DNA of 64,000 nucleotides, taken from the NCBI GenBank assembly GCA_050246735.1, contig JBFWVM010000006.1:1-64000 (forward strand), given 5' to 3'. Every line of letters begins with the position of its first letter. Position 1 is the first letter of the stretch. Positions 53,233-62,257 of this stretch are shown piece after piece. Source of the DNA: Taklimakanibacter sp050246735. Lineage in GTDB: Bacteria; Pseudomonadota; Alphaproteobacteria; Rhizobiales; Aestuariivirgaceae. The notes under the pieces were generated by a model. That model ran no database searches. It worked only from the letters and a program-made list of their open reading frames with translations, and was not told the origin of the DNA. Both the position numbers and the translations under genes were made by a program.

Positions 53233-54399
53233 TCACGCGAGGAACGACTTGACCGGACGGCCGCGGGTTCGCTGTGTCCAGGCCTCGCACAGCCGGTATG
53301 CATGATAGACCAGGCTGGCAATGCTCCAGAGCGCAACGGCGATGAACCCGAGATCGGGGCGGCCGGCGGCAAGGCCGACGGCCAGGAGAGTGACATTCAC
53401 GTTCCGGCGCGTGGTGACCAGCCGGAACGCGAAATCCGCCGGCTTCCAGATATGGATGTTGAAGCCGAACGTCCTGACGAAGAGCGCCTCGACGCCGCGC
53501 ACCAGCCAGTAGTTGGCCATGACGATCCAGAACGCCGTCCAGCCCCAGTTCTGGAAGGCATCCGTCCCGGCATGGCCGCTGTTCAACAGCCCGGCGAACC
53601 AGGCTCCCCACCAGAATGGCGGCGAGACGAGATCTATCCCGTGATCGAGAAGATGACCCATCCGCGACGAGGCGAGGGTGACGCGCGCCAGCTTGCCGTC
53701 GACGGTATCGAGGAACGCCATCGCATATGCCGTGGCGAGGCCCCACCAGAAGGCGCCGGTCCAGAACAGGCAGAATGTCGCGACGACGCACAGCAGGCTG
53801 ACGAAGGTGACGGCATTGGGACTTACACCGCGCCGCGCCAGGCTTCGCACGACGGCCAGCGCCGGTTCCGGCCAGACATACTTGGTGATGAAATCGGTCG
53901 CGCCCTTGTAGGAGGAGCCGAAAAGCGCCCGCTCGACCCGGCGCCGGCTTTCCTCCGTGAGCCTGGCCGCAACCGGAGCGCCGCGCTTGCGCAGCTCGCC
54001 CTCGAAGCTGCCGCAAATCTCCGCGGCGCTCGCGATGCGCGCTCCGGCGAGCGAAGGTGGGACGGCGGCGGACTGCTCGCTCAGCAGGGCGACGGCGTCG
54101 CGGAGCGATTCCGGCGGCACGAAGGCCGCGACATAAGCCGGCGTGCCGCCGTCGTCTTCCCGAAGCAGCGTCGCGTCGCCGGCGATCAGCGCCTGGATGA
54201 TGCGCTTCTCGATGACCCAGTCGCCGCGCAGGACGAGGGCGTGCCCGGTGCATGTCGCGCCGGCCGCGTCGTGCAGCCGGAAGGCGCTTCCGTCGAGACT
54301 GCGGCGCAGGCGCTCGCGTTGCGGCAGTGAAAATGCGGTCGTCACGGTCGGGCCGACGATGAAGGCATCAAGTCCCGGCCGGGCCAAGGGGTCGCGCAT
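53233..54399 (-). CDS. CDP-alcohol phosphatidyltransferase family protein
   Basis: This 388-aa inner-membrane enzyme transfers a phosphoalcohol from a CDP-linked donor to an acceptor. The complete motif D-x2-D-G-x2-A-R-x8-G-x3-D-x3-D is present at residues 231-256 (DTVDGKLAR, then Gly248, Asp252, Asp256). The N-terminal 140 residues are soluble and not typical of phosphatidylglycerophosphate or phosphatidylserine synthases. Domain order recalls bifunctional enzymes with an N-terminal cytosolic transferase, but no nucleotidyltransferase motif is visible. It is divergent from the ELM1-family gene, at the start of the envelope locus. Confidence 0.88.
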   Translation of the reverse strand: MRDPLARPGLDAFIVGPTVTTAFSLPQRERLRRSLDGSAFRLHDAAGATCTGHALVLRGDWVIEKRIIQALIAGDATLLREDDGGTPAYVAAFVPPESLRDAVALLSEQSAAVPPSLAGARIASAAEICGSFEGELRKRGAPVAARLTEESRRRVERALFGSSYKGATDFITKYVWPEPALAVVRSLARRGVSPNAVTFVSLLCVVATFCLFWTGAFWWGLATAYAMAFLDTVDGKLARVTLASSRMGHLLDHGIDLVSPPFWWGAWFAGLLNSGHAGTDAFQNWGWTAFWIVMANYWLVRGVEALFVRTFGFNIHIWKPADFAFRLVTTRRNVNVTLLAVGLAAGRPDLGFIAVALWSIASLVYHAYRLCEAWTQRTRGRPVKSFLA

Positions 54400-54488
54400 G
54401 GAAAGTCTCGTCGTGGTTTGAGGTTCCTGTTAACAAGCGCCAATAGTCCTGTAAACTCCGAAGCCCGTGGAACAGAGGCAAGAAGATC

Positions 54489-55523
54489 TTGGATGTGCCT
54501 GCCGAAACCCCGCTCGTCTGGGTGCTGCAAGGATCTCGGCCGGGCGACAATGCGCAAGCGCGCGAGCTCGCGGCACGGCTCTCGGCCCGTGTCGAGACCA
54601 AGCATCTCGGCTATAACGGGCTCTACCGGCTGCCGAACCACCTCCTCGGCGCAAGCCTCGCCTCGGTGCGCAAGGGAGCCGAAAGCCTGGCGCCGCCATG
54701 GCCCGACCTCGTCATCGGCATCGGGCGGCGCAGTGTTCCCGTCGCACGCTGGATCAAGCGCAAATCCGCGGGGCGCGCGCGCCTGGTCCATATGGGGCGG
54801 CCGAGAGCGCGGCTGGATCTTTTCGACCTCGTGGTCACCACGCCGCAATATGGGTTGCCGCGCGCCTCCAACGTCGTCGAGCTGACATTGCCGCTGGTGC
54901 CCGGACGAGCGCTGCCGGACACCGAGCTGGCGTCATGGCGTGAAGAGCTTGCCGGCCTGCCGAAGCCCCTGATCGCGGTGCTGGTCGGAGGTCCGTCGCG
55001 CCCGTTTCTCATGCGCAACATCGAATTGACGGATCTCATCGACGGGGCGGAGGCGATGCGGCAGGCGGTTGGAGGATCGCTGGTCGTGATCGGCTCGCCG
55101 CGGACGCCGCAAGACGTCTTCGACGAGGCGATGAGCGTGCTGCGTCCTCCGTGCCGGCATTTCGGATGGGCGACGGACAAGCCCAATCCCTATCGGGCCC
55201 TGCTGCATCTGGCGGACCGCTTCATCGTCACCTCCGACAGCGTCTCGATGCTGGCCGAGGCGCTGCGCACCGGGAAGCCGGTCGATGTCTATCAATTGCC
55301 GGTTCAGCACCGGCCGCGCCTGCCGCTGGAGCGCTGGCCGTTCTCGCTTCTGGTGAGAAAGGGCTACCTCGCGACCCGGCGCGACGTGGGCTCGCTCGTA
55401 TCGCGCCTCGTCGAAAACAATCACGTGGGTGTCGTGGGCAAGGAGAACAGGGGGCGCATTTCTCTCGTCAATGACGACGAACAGGTCGTGACGGCGGTCA
55501 AGACCCTGCTTCAGCAAGCATGA
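54489..55523 (+). CDS. ELM1/GtrOC1-family protein (putative sugar-nucleotide glycosyltransferase-like)
   Basis: This 344-aa member of the ELM1/GtrOC1 family is related in fold to GT-B glycosyltransferases. It has WVLQGSRPGDNAQARELA at the N terminus, the conserved HMGRPR near residue 103, and FIVTSDSVSMLAEALRTGKP near residue 250. In bacteria these genes lie near lipopolysaccharide genes. The TTG at 54489 is weakly supported; GTG 54495 is an alternative. The enzymatic role is not established. Confidence 0.85.
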   Translation: MDVPAETPLVWVLQGSRPGDNAQARELAARLSARVETKHLGYNGLYRLPNHLLGASLASVRKGAESLAPPWPDLVIGIGRRSVPVARWIKRKSAGRARLVHMGRPRARLDLFDLVVTTPQYGLPRASNVVELTLPLVPGRALPDTELASWREELAGLPKPLIAVLVGGPSRPFLMRNIELTDLIDGAEAMRQAVGGSLVVIGSPRTPQDVFDEAMSVLRPPCRHFGWATDKPNPYRALLHLADRFIVTSDSVSMLAEALRTGKPVDVYQLPVQHRPRLPLERWPFSLLVRKGYLATRRDVGSLVSRLVENNHVGVVGKENRGRISLVNDDEQVVTAVKTLLQQA

Positions 55524-55577
55524 CAGCCGGACTGCGATCCCTCGGCGGAGAATAGTATCGGCATGGCCTCCGCGGCC

Positions 55578-56723
55578 CTACCTTGACAAGGCGTCGCTGA
55601 TGAACTTTGCAATGCGTTCTGCACCATAAGGCGATACATGACAGTCGCCCTCAGGCTTCAGATTGTAACGCGACCAGTCCATTTCGGCATCGTCCAGTTC
55701 CAGCACGGTATTGCCTCCCAGTTCCTGGTCGAGAGCTTTCACGTAGCTCGCGCTCACTCCGTATGTTGCCTTGCTCTGAGGTATGAAAATGATGAGAGGC
55801 GTTATGTTCGCCGCCAGTGCGTCATTCCGGAATCGCCGTGCAACGGCCGTCAGGTTGCGGCGTAACGGGTTGTCGCTCGTATATTCATGGGTGAACGGCA
55901 TTTCGTCGAACGAAGCCCAATTGCGAAAATAGTAGGAATTCGTCGATATCGCCTCGATGAGACTCAATGTATATGGAAAAGTAAGTTCCGGCCGTGCCCA
56001 GAAATCAGATTCAAAACGCTTGGCGGCTTCGCCGACAAATGCGGCAAAATCAGGCGGAGATATCAGCGGGACCATCGTCCCGGATTGCATGTAGGGCTTG
56101 AGGCCGAACACAATATCCGTGCTGGACAGATAGGCCGGCCTGAAAGAGTTGGCCGTCCGGCGGATATTCTCATGCATGACGATCAGGATAGCGCGGGACG
56201 GCAAGGTGCCCGTCTTCAGGATTCGTTCGAACTTCAAAACAGCCTGCTCCGGGCTGTAGCCGGGCGCACCATAGTTCAAGGCCTTAAGCCCATGCCGGTG
56301 CCAGAGAGCGGATGCTATGGTTGAATCGTCATCGATCTCCTGGCCGTAGGTGAAGCTTTCGCCGAACAGCGCAACAGCCGGCGTCCCCGACCCGGCACTC
56401 ATGCGCATTCCATCGTGGACATTGTAGGATATTGTTTCACCCAGACAGTTTCTTTCCGACTGCAATGTCGGGGTGACTGGAACACCCCACCCCAGTTCAG
56501 GGTCGTACCAGGGCGATTTTTGCCACGTCTCGAAATCTGCCGCGCTTATCGAGCGGAAATATTTGTGCGGGTTGGAAAACAGGTTCTTGCCGAAGGTCAG
56601 CCCGAATGCGAGAGCCAGGCCCTCCGCGATCGCCAGGATGAGGAAAAGCAGAATCGCGCCAAAAAAGAAATTCCGCGCGGCGCGTCTTTCCGGCTTTCCT
56701 GTGAGGTTGGTCGCTGAGGACAT
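55578..56723 (-). CDS. Membrane-anchored SGNH/GDSL hydrolase-like protein
   Basis: This 381-aa protein has one N-terminal membrane helix (about 18-40) and a periplasmic SGNH-type domain. Block I is VALFGESFTYGQE with Ser123. Block V is EGDCHVSPYGAE near residues 358-368, giving the Asp360 and His362 dyad. Members act as esterases or acyltransferases on surface glycans. SGNH proteins are often encoded beside carbamoyltransferase-DUF5989-SxtJ modules. Start 56723 lacks a clear ribosome site; a longer start is possible. It is divergent from the second carbamoyltransferase cassette. Confidence 0.8.
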   Translation of the reverse strand: MSSATNLTGKPERRAARNFFFGAILLFLILAIAEGLALAFGLTFGKNLFSNPHKYFRSISAADFETWQKSPWYDPELGWGVPVTPTLQSERNCLGETISYNVHDGMRMSAGSGTPAVALFGESFTYGQEIDDDSTIASALWHRHGLKALNYGAPGYSPEQAVLKFERILKTGTLPSRAILIVMHENIRRTANSFRPAYLSSTDIVFGLKPYMQSGTMVPLISPPDFAAFVGEAAKRFESDFWARPELTFPYTLSLIEAISTNSYYFRNWASFDEMPFTHEYTSDNPLRRNLTAVARRFRNDALAANITPLIIFIPQSKATYGVSASYVKALDQELGGNTVLELDDAEMDWSRYNLKPEGDCHVSPYGAERIAKFISDALSR

Positions 56724-57114
56724 AGGGAGAAGTATCTGCACCGGAAGTCGAATCGGCTCGGCAGCGCTGAACGCTGCTGAAACCTTGCCCAAATGCTTAC
56801 AAGAACGGCGATCGTGATGTCCAGTAGGCCGATATTCCCATGTGCTGCTTGCCGGACGACGGACTCGAGGTGCGAGCGGGGGATGGCCAGCCTGCTGCCG
56901 GTCGCGAAACCCGGGAACTTTGCGGCCCACTCTACTCGACGATTGCGTCGGGTCAGTCCCTTGTGCTAACGCGGTCCGTCTTTTTTGAGCACCATATGCG
57001 TGACGCGTCCCGATCTGAACTGCCAAAGCCGAGGTCCGGCAGATTGTTCGGACCAGCTTTTCGCAGGTGTTTTCGCCGCTCACATTCAGGGATCCATTCT
57101 GAAGAGAAAATCTC
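56724..57114. promoter_or_regulatory. 391-bp divergent region, SGNH gene / second carbamoyltransferase cassette
   Basis: I see no gene or remnant of an SxtJ-like gene here. The gap must hold the promoters of both divergent units. A T-rich run near 56988 and AT-rich sequence near 57090-57110 are the only composition shifts I noticed. Confidence 0.35.
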
Positions 57115-57264
57115 ATGAATTTCCTGTCCGAGTTCCTGAACTTCCTCAAAGTCCGACGCAAAATCTGGCTGGCGCCGGTTCTGGTGCTGGTCCTGCTTTT
57201 CGGCGGGCTCGTCGTGCTGTCCCAGGGTTCCGCTCTGGCGCCTTTCATCTACACGCTCTTCTGA
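57115..57264 (+). CDS. DUF5989-like (SxtK-type) small membrane protein, copy 2
   Basis: This 49-aa protein has the same architecture as the first copy: amphipathic NFLSEFLNFLKVRRKIWL, one helix, and the tail QGSALAPFIYTLF. It begins with ATG, and GAAGAG lies upstream. The carbamoyltransferase start follows 3 nt after its stop. It is exactly the same length as copy 1, with changes mostly conservative, which supports duplication of a functional pair. Confidence 0.88.
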   Translation: MNFLSEFLNFLKVRRKIWLAPVLVLVLLFGGLVVLSQGSALAPFIYTLF

Positions 57265-57267
57265 CCC

Positions 57268-59100
57268 ATGCGCATCATAGGCGTCTCCGCCTATTACCAT
57301 GACAGTGCCGCCGCCCTTGTCGAGGACGGTGTCGTCAGGAGCGCGGCCCAGGAGGAACGCTTCACCCGCAAGAAGCACGATGCGGCCTTCCCGCGGCATG
57401 CGCTGCGCTACTGCCTCGCCGAAGCCGGCGCGGCGCTCAGCGATATTGATCATGTCGTCTTCTATGAGAAGCCGTTCATCAAGTTCGAGCGGCTGATCGA
57501 GACCTATGTGCGCAACGCGCCAAAGGGGTTTGAATCCTTCCGCATGGCGCTGCCGCTGTGGGTCAAGGAGAAGCTGTTCCAGCGCCGTCTGCTGACGGAC
57601 GAGTTGCGCAAGATCGACGAGGATTTCGAGAGCTCCCGCCTGCTGTTTTCCGAGCACCATCTGAGCCACGCGGCAAGCGCCTTCTACCCATCGCCCTTCG
57701 AAGACGCGGTGGTGCTGACGCTCGACGGCGTTGGTGAATGGGCGACTACGACGGTGGGCGCCGGGCAGGGCCGTTCGCTCCATATCGAGAAGGAAATCCT
57801 CTTTCCGCATTCCGTCGGACTGCTCTATTCGGCATTCACCTACTATCTCGGCTTCAAGGTGAATTCGGGCGAATACAAGATCATGGGCCTCGCGCCCTAT
57901 GGCGAGCCCCGCTTCAAGAATCTCATTCTCGACAAGCTCATTGCGCTCAACGAGGACGGCTCGTTTTCGCTGGATCAGGCCTATTTCAACTATGCGACCG
58001 GTCTGACCATGACGAATGAGCGTTTCGCGACGCTCTTCGGCGAGAAGGCGAGAAGTCCCGAGAAGGATCTTCTCACTCCCTTCCATATGGACATGGCCGC
58101 TTCGATCCAGGCTGTCACCGAGGAAGTCGTGCTCAGGATCACGCGGCATCTGGCGCGCACGCACGACTCCAGGAATCTCTGCCTCGCCGGGGGCGTGGCG
58201 CTCAACTGCGTCGCCAACGGGCATGTGCTGCGTGATGGCAGGTTCCGCAACATCTGGATCCAGCCGGCGGCAGGCGATGCCGGCGGCGCAGTGGGAGCGG
58301 CGCTCGCGGCCTATCACCTCGAGCTCGGGAAGCCGCGCGCGGTCGTGGAGCGCGACGGCATGAAAGGCGCCTATCTCGGTCCCGATCATTCTCCCTCCGA
58401 GATCCGCGGCACGCTCGAGGCCGCCGGCGCGGTCTTCGAGGAGGTGAGCGACGAAGCGCTGATCGACACGGCGGCGACCGCGCTGGACGAGGGCAAGGCG
58501 GTGGGCTGGTTCCAGGGACGCATGGAGTTCGGGCCGCGGGCTTTGGGGGCCAGATCGATCCTCGGTGATGCGCGTTCGCCCACGATGCAGAAGCTGCTGA
58601 ACCTCAAGGTCAAATATCGCGAGAGCTTTCGGCCATTCGCTCCGGCCGTGCTGCGTGACGACCTGTCGGACTGGTTCGAGCTCGATTGCGACAGTCCTTA
58701 TATGCTTCTCGTCGCTCCCGTAGCCAAGGACAAGCGGCGGGAAATGTCGGCGGAAGAGCAGAAGCTCTTCGGCATCGACAAGCTCAATGTGCGGAGATCG
58801 TCGATCCCGGCCGTGACTCATGTCGACTATTCGGCGCGCGTCCAAACGGTTCATGCCGACACCAATCCGCGCTTTCATGCGCTGCTCGGGGCCTTCAAGG
58901 GCAAGAGCGGTTGTCCGGTGCTGGTCAATACCAGCTTCAACGTCAGGGGCGAGCCGATCGTCTGCACGCCCGGCGACGCCTACCGCTGCTTCATGGGCAC
59001 CGAGATCGAAATGCTGGTATGCGGCAATTTCGTGCTGCGCAAGGCAGACCAGCCCAAAGGCCTCAAGAAGGATTACTCGGCGGAGTTCGAACTCGACTGA
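57268..59100 (+). CDS. Carbamoyltransferase (NodU/CmcH/SxtI family), copy 2
   Basis: This 610-aa paralogue of the 41427-43259 product is colinear over its full length. YYHDSAAAL with His11, HHLSHAAS with the HxxxH pair and GWFQGRMEFGPRALGARSIL are all identical. Differences cluster in surface segments, for example residues 362-395. It should catalyse ATP-dependent O-carbamoylation. It sits beside glycosyltransferases and a Kdo hydroxylase, so a lipopolysaccharide-core or other glycan hydroxyl is a reasonable acceptor. Confidence 0.94.
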   Translation: MRIIGVSAYYHDSAAALVEDGVVRSAAQEERFTRKKHDAAFPRHALRYCLAEAGAALSDIDHVVFYEKPFIKFERLIETYVRNAPKGFESFRMALPLWVKEKLFQRRLLTDELRKIDEDFESSRLLFSEHHLSHAASAFYPSPFEDAVVLTLDGVGEWATTTVGAGQGRSLHIEKEILFPHSVGLLYSAFTYYLGFKVNSGEYKIMGLAPYGEPRFKNLILDKLIALNEDGSFSLDQAYFNYATGLTMTNERFATLFGEKARSPEKDLLTPFHMDMAASIQAVTEEVVLRITRHLARTHDSRNLCLAGGVALNCVANGHVLRDGRFRNIWIQPAAGDAGGAVGAALAAYHLELGKPRAVVERDGMKGAYLGPDHSPSEIRGTLEAAGAVFEEVSDEALIDTAATALDEGKAVGWFQGRMEFGPRALGARSILGDARSPTMQKLLNLKVKYRESFRPFAPAVLRDDLSDWFELDCDSPYMLLVAPVAKDKRREMSAEEQKLFGIDKLNVRRSSIPAVTHVDYSARVQTVHADTNPRFHALLGAFKGKSGCPVLVNTSFNVRGEPIVCTPGDAYRCFMGTEIEMLVCGNFVLRKADQPKGLKKDYSAEFELD

Positions 59101-59194
59101 GCAGACTCGCCGGCGGCAGCGGCGAAGCCGGATCGATATCCGGCTGTATTGCAATTGTCATCGGAGCTTCAAGACCGGCGGCTAATCGAAGCCG

Positions 59195-60187
59195 ATGGCT
59201 GGAACACCCGCTGCCGCAATCGCGGTCGTCATGCCGGTATATAATCGCGAGAACACGGTCGGCCGGGCGATCGAAAGCGTGCTCGGCCAGTCGTTCGGCG
59301 ACTTCGAGTTCCTGATCGTCGATGACGGGTCGGTCGACCGCAGCCCTGCCATAATCTCCGGGTTCGACGATCCGCGCATCCGTTATCTGAGGCAGCCGCG
59401 CAATCTCGGCGGATGCGCAGCCCGCAATCGTGGAATAAGAGAGGCCCGAAGCCCGCTCGTCTCGTTCATCGACAGCGACGATTGCTTCCTGCCCCGCAAG
59501 CTCGCCTATGTCTGCGAGTATTTCGGCCGGCGTCCCGACATAGATGTGCTCATCGACAGCTACAGCCTTCGGTATCGCCCCGAGAAGGAGCGGGCCGACG
59601 TCGCGCGCATCAATCCGGTGCTGAACGACAGCCGGCGGGTGGAGGAGGCCGTATTTGCGAGAAGAATCTACAAGCCCACCCCGGCAATCACCGCCCGGCG
59701 GCAGTCGCTGCGCGATGCGGGACTCTTCGATGAAGCGCTCAAGCGGCGCCAGGACATGGACTTGATCCTGCGCCTCACCCGGCACGCCCGCTGCGCCACG
59801 ACGGACCAGATCCTGTGGACGAAGCATTGGAGCGGGGCATCGATCTCGGCCGAACAGAAGACGTTCATGTATGCAATGATCGAAATCTGCAAGAGGCACC
59901 CGCAATACCTGTCGCGGCCGGAATTCAGGGTTGGGCTGGCGCGCGACACGGCCAGACATTTCCTGCGGCTGATGCGGGCGGGGGAATTTTCTTCGATGGC
60001 GGCGGATGCGGGCATTTTCGCCGGGTTTCGGGGCACGGCCTCGCTTGCGGGGCTGATCGCCGAAGGACTGAGCGAGATCCTGCGCCGCTCGAGGGAGCCG
60101 GGCGCGCCGTCTCAGTGCAGCCGGCGGACGTCGTCCAGCAGCGAATCGACCTCGGGGGCGCGATCCATCAAGACCAGTGAATCGTGA
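59195..60187 (+). CDS. Family 2 glycosyltransferase
   Basis: This 330-aa GT-A enzyme has VMPVYNRENTVGRAIESVL at the N terminus, the nucleotide-binding FLIVDDGSVD, the acidic SFIDSDDCF (DxD-like), and KRRQDMDLILRL (putative base region). It probably adds a sugar to an envelope oligosaccharide. Its last 25 codons overlap the convergent gene at 60112 by 76 bp, and the encoded Ser-rich tail looks unconserved. Confidence 0.9.
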   Translation: MAGTPAAAIAVVMPVYNRENTVGRAIESVLGQSFGDFEFLIVDDGSVDRSPAIISGFDDPRIRYLRQPRNLGGCAARNRGIREARSPLVSFIDSDDCFLPRKLAYVCEYFGRRPDIDVLIDSYSLRYRPEKERADVARINPVLNDSRRVEEAVFARRIYKPTPAITARRQSLRDAGLFDEALKRRQDMDLILRLTRHARCATTDQILWTKHWSGASISAEQKTFMYAMIEICKRHPQYLSRPEFRVGLARDTARHFLRLMRAGEFSSMAADAGIFAGFRGTASLAGLIAEGLSEILRRSREPGAPSQCSRRTSSSSESTSGARSIKTSES

Positions 60188-61062
60188 CGCAGGTGATTGT
60201 GACGCATTTCCGTCTCGATCTCTTTGCGCGAGATCTTGCCTTCGTTCACACACTCCTTGAGAAAGCCGAAGAACAGAGCTTCCTGGCGCGGATCGGGATG
60301 CTTCTTGTATTTGCCCCACAGGCGGATGCCGTTCTCGGGAAGAAGCTTCGAGACTAACGGAACACGATTGGTGAAATCGATCGGCAACCCCGTCTTCCAG
60401 GGTTGCGTGCGCCGTTTCGTGTTATGCAGCAATTTGGTTTCAGCGGTCAGCCGATCGAAATCGTTCCACACCGGCTCGATGAAGCCGATCGAGTCCGGCG
60501 GTTCCGACGAAAGCGTGTTCCAGTCCTCGTAGTCGAGCTTGCCTTCGAACATGCTGGTGAACTGCTTCTCGAAATCCCAGTGCCTGAGCTTGCTGCAGTC
60601 GAGCAGCATGACGCTCGAGGCAATGTAGTTCGCTTTGCCGTTATGGCCGGGGCGCTCGCGGGCCATGATGGATTTGCCCGCCATGTCGCGACTGAGCAGC
60701 TCGAACACGTCGCCGACAGCGAAGATGTCCGGATCGATGACGAGCGAGCGGTCGCGATAACCCATGAGGCCGGGGGGCATCAGCCGCAATGGCGTAAAGG
60801 ACTGCAGGTCGTCGTTCTTCCACGTGCGCCAGCTTCCCGCGCGAAGGAACTTCCGGCCCTCATGCTCGCGAAAGATAGGATAATCTTCAACCCGCAGGAT
60901 CTCGACTTCGAATGCATCCGGCGAGCGCGAGTTCCGTCTGAGAGAATGCGCCGATATGACGGCGCCGAGGAACTGCTTCGAGTTGGTATGAATATGTACT
61001 GTCGGCTTCACGAGGGTAGGGTCCCTTGGGATGCTGTGGCGTTCAGGGCGCCCCTTTATCAT
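60112..61062 (-). CDS. Family 8-like glycosyltransferase
   Basis: This 316-aa protein has HIHTNSKQFLGAVISAHSL at the N terminus and a DxD motif in SLVIDPDIFAVGDV (near residue 111), as in GT8-type or nucleotide-diphospho-sugar transferases. The conserved asparagine-rich LLHNTKRRTQPWKTGLP follows. The start is uncertain; GTG 61008 is an alternative. It is convergent with the family 2 gene, and it belongs to the envelope glycan locus. Confidence 0.82.
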   Translation of the reverse strand: MIKGRPERHSIPRDPTLVKPTVHIHTNSKQFLGAVISAHSLRRNSRSPDAFEVEILRVEDYPIFREHEGRKFLRAGSWRTWKNDDLQSFTPLRLMPPGLMGYRDRSLVIDPDIFAVGDVFELLSRDMAGKSIMARERPGHNGKANYIASSVMLLDCSKLRHWDFEKQFTSMFEGKLDYEDWNTLSSEPPDSIGFIEPVWNDFDRLTAETKLLHNTKRRTQPWKTGLPIDFTNRVPLVSKLLPENGIRLWGKYKKHPDPRQEALFFGFLKECVNEGKISRKEIETEMRHNHLRHDSLVLMDRAPEVDSLLDDVRRLH

Positions 61063-61168
61063 AGATTTCAGAAGCCACGCAACGCCGCCAGGCCCGCCTT
61101 TTGCGAATTGCCAAGGCGGGGGCTTGCCGCTATTGAGGCTGCCTCAATCGCAGCAAAGACAGGAATTG

Positions 61169-62257
61169 ATGAGAATTTCCCTGGTCATGATCGCGTCCGG
61201 CGCGGGAGGCGTTCAGCAGACCATCGTTCCCTATTGCGATGCCCTTCAGCGCGCCGGGCATCAGCTTCAGGTGGTTCTCTATCGCCATTCGCCCATGGTC
61301 GCCGATATCCGCGCTCTCGGGGTCGAGCCGCAATTCGTGCGCTTTCCCTGTCAAAGCAAGCTGGTGACGACGTTGCTGAGCGGGATGCTCAGGCGGACGA
61401 TCGAACGCTTCGCGCCCGATATCGTGATCGGGTTCGCCGGCAGGGGATATCCCGAGGCGCGCCGGGCGCTGGGCCGTGCGGTTCCCATCGTCACGCGGGT
61501 CGCCAGCCTGAAGGACAAGGCGCTCGCGAAATTGGCGGGAGCCGACGGCTATCTGGTCACGACCGAGTTCATGAAGGCTTTGCTGGTTCGTCGCGGCATC
61601 GACCCGCGCATTGTCCGCGTCATCCCGAACTTCCTGCGCCGGCCCTTGTCGCTGGTCGAGCGCCAGGGCTTCCGGGCGCCGCCGGTCATCGGCACTCTCG
61701 GCCGTGTCATGCCGGACAAGGGCTTTGACATTCTGCTCGAGGCGCTTGCGCTGCTCAAAGCCCGGCACGTGGATTTTCGCGCCGTGATCGGCGGCGACGG
61801 AGAAGACATGCCGGCGCTGCGCGAGCAGGCCCGGAGACTTGGGCTTGCCGGCCTGACGGAGTTTTCCGGATGGGTCGGCAACGACCGGAAAGCGCAGTTC
61901 CTGGGCGGGCTCGATATATTCGCCTGCCCGTCGCGCTACGAGCCCTTCGGCATCGTGATGCTGGAGGCGATGGAAGCCGGTCTGCCTCTTGTCGCCAGCC
62001 GCACCACGGGCTCCGAGGAGATCATCGAGGACGGACGCACCGGCATCATCGTCGCCAATGAAGATCCCGCAGGCCTGGCCGAAGCCTTGCGGAACCTCAT
62101 AGAGGATCCGCAGAAGGCGCGACGTCTTGCGGCCGCGGCGACGGAAAGCCTCGAGAAGCGGTTCCATGTGTCTTCCGCCGGGCCGCTCCTGGGAAACCAC
62201 GTTGCCGAGCTGCATTCCCACTGGACTTCCTCGGAGCGAGCGAAAAGACATGAGTAA
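61169..62257 (+). CDS. Family 4 glycosyltransferase
   Basis: This 362-aa GT-B retaining enzyme has an N-terminal acceptor domain with SGAGGVQQTIVPY and a C-terminal donor domain with GTLGRVMPDKGFDILLEAL and the E-x7-E-like PSRYEPFGIVMLEAMEAG. AGGA lies 5 nt before the ATG at 61169. It overlaps the next gene by 8 nt, so both are probably translated together. It resembles lipopolysaccharide-core glycosyltransferases. Confidence 0.92.
   Translation: MRISLVMIASGAGGVQQTIVPYCDALQRAGHQLQVVLYRHSPMVADIRALGVEPQFVRFPCQSKLVTTLLSGMLRRTIERFAPDIVIGFAGRGYPEARRALGRAVPIVTRVASLKDKALAKLAGADGYLVTTEFMKALLVRRGIDPRIVRVIPNFLRRPLSLVERQGFRAPPVIGTLGRVMPDKGFDILLEALALLKARHVDFRAVIGGDGEDMPALREQARRLGLAGLTEFSGWVGNDRKAQFLGGLDIFACPSRYEPFGIVMLEAMEAGLPLVASRTTGSEEIIEDGRTGIIVANEDPAGLAEALRNLIEDPQKARRLAAAATESLEKRFHVSSAGPLLGNHVAELHSHWTSSERAKRHE

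Noticed and set aside
56724..57248. N-terminal extension of the SGNH protein, or a remnant of sxtJ
   Set aside because: The extension has no conserved pattern and would run into the second DUF5989 gene; no SxtJ-like membrane helices are encoded in any frame.
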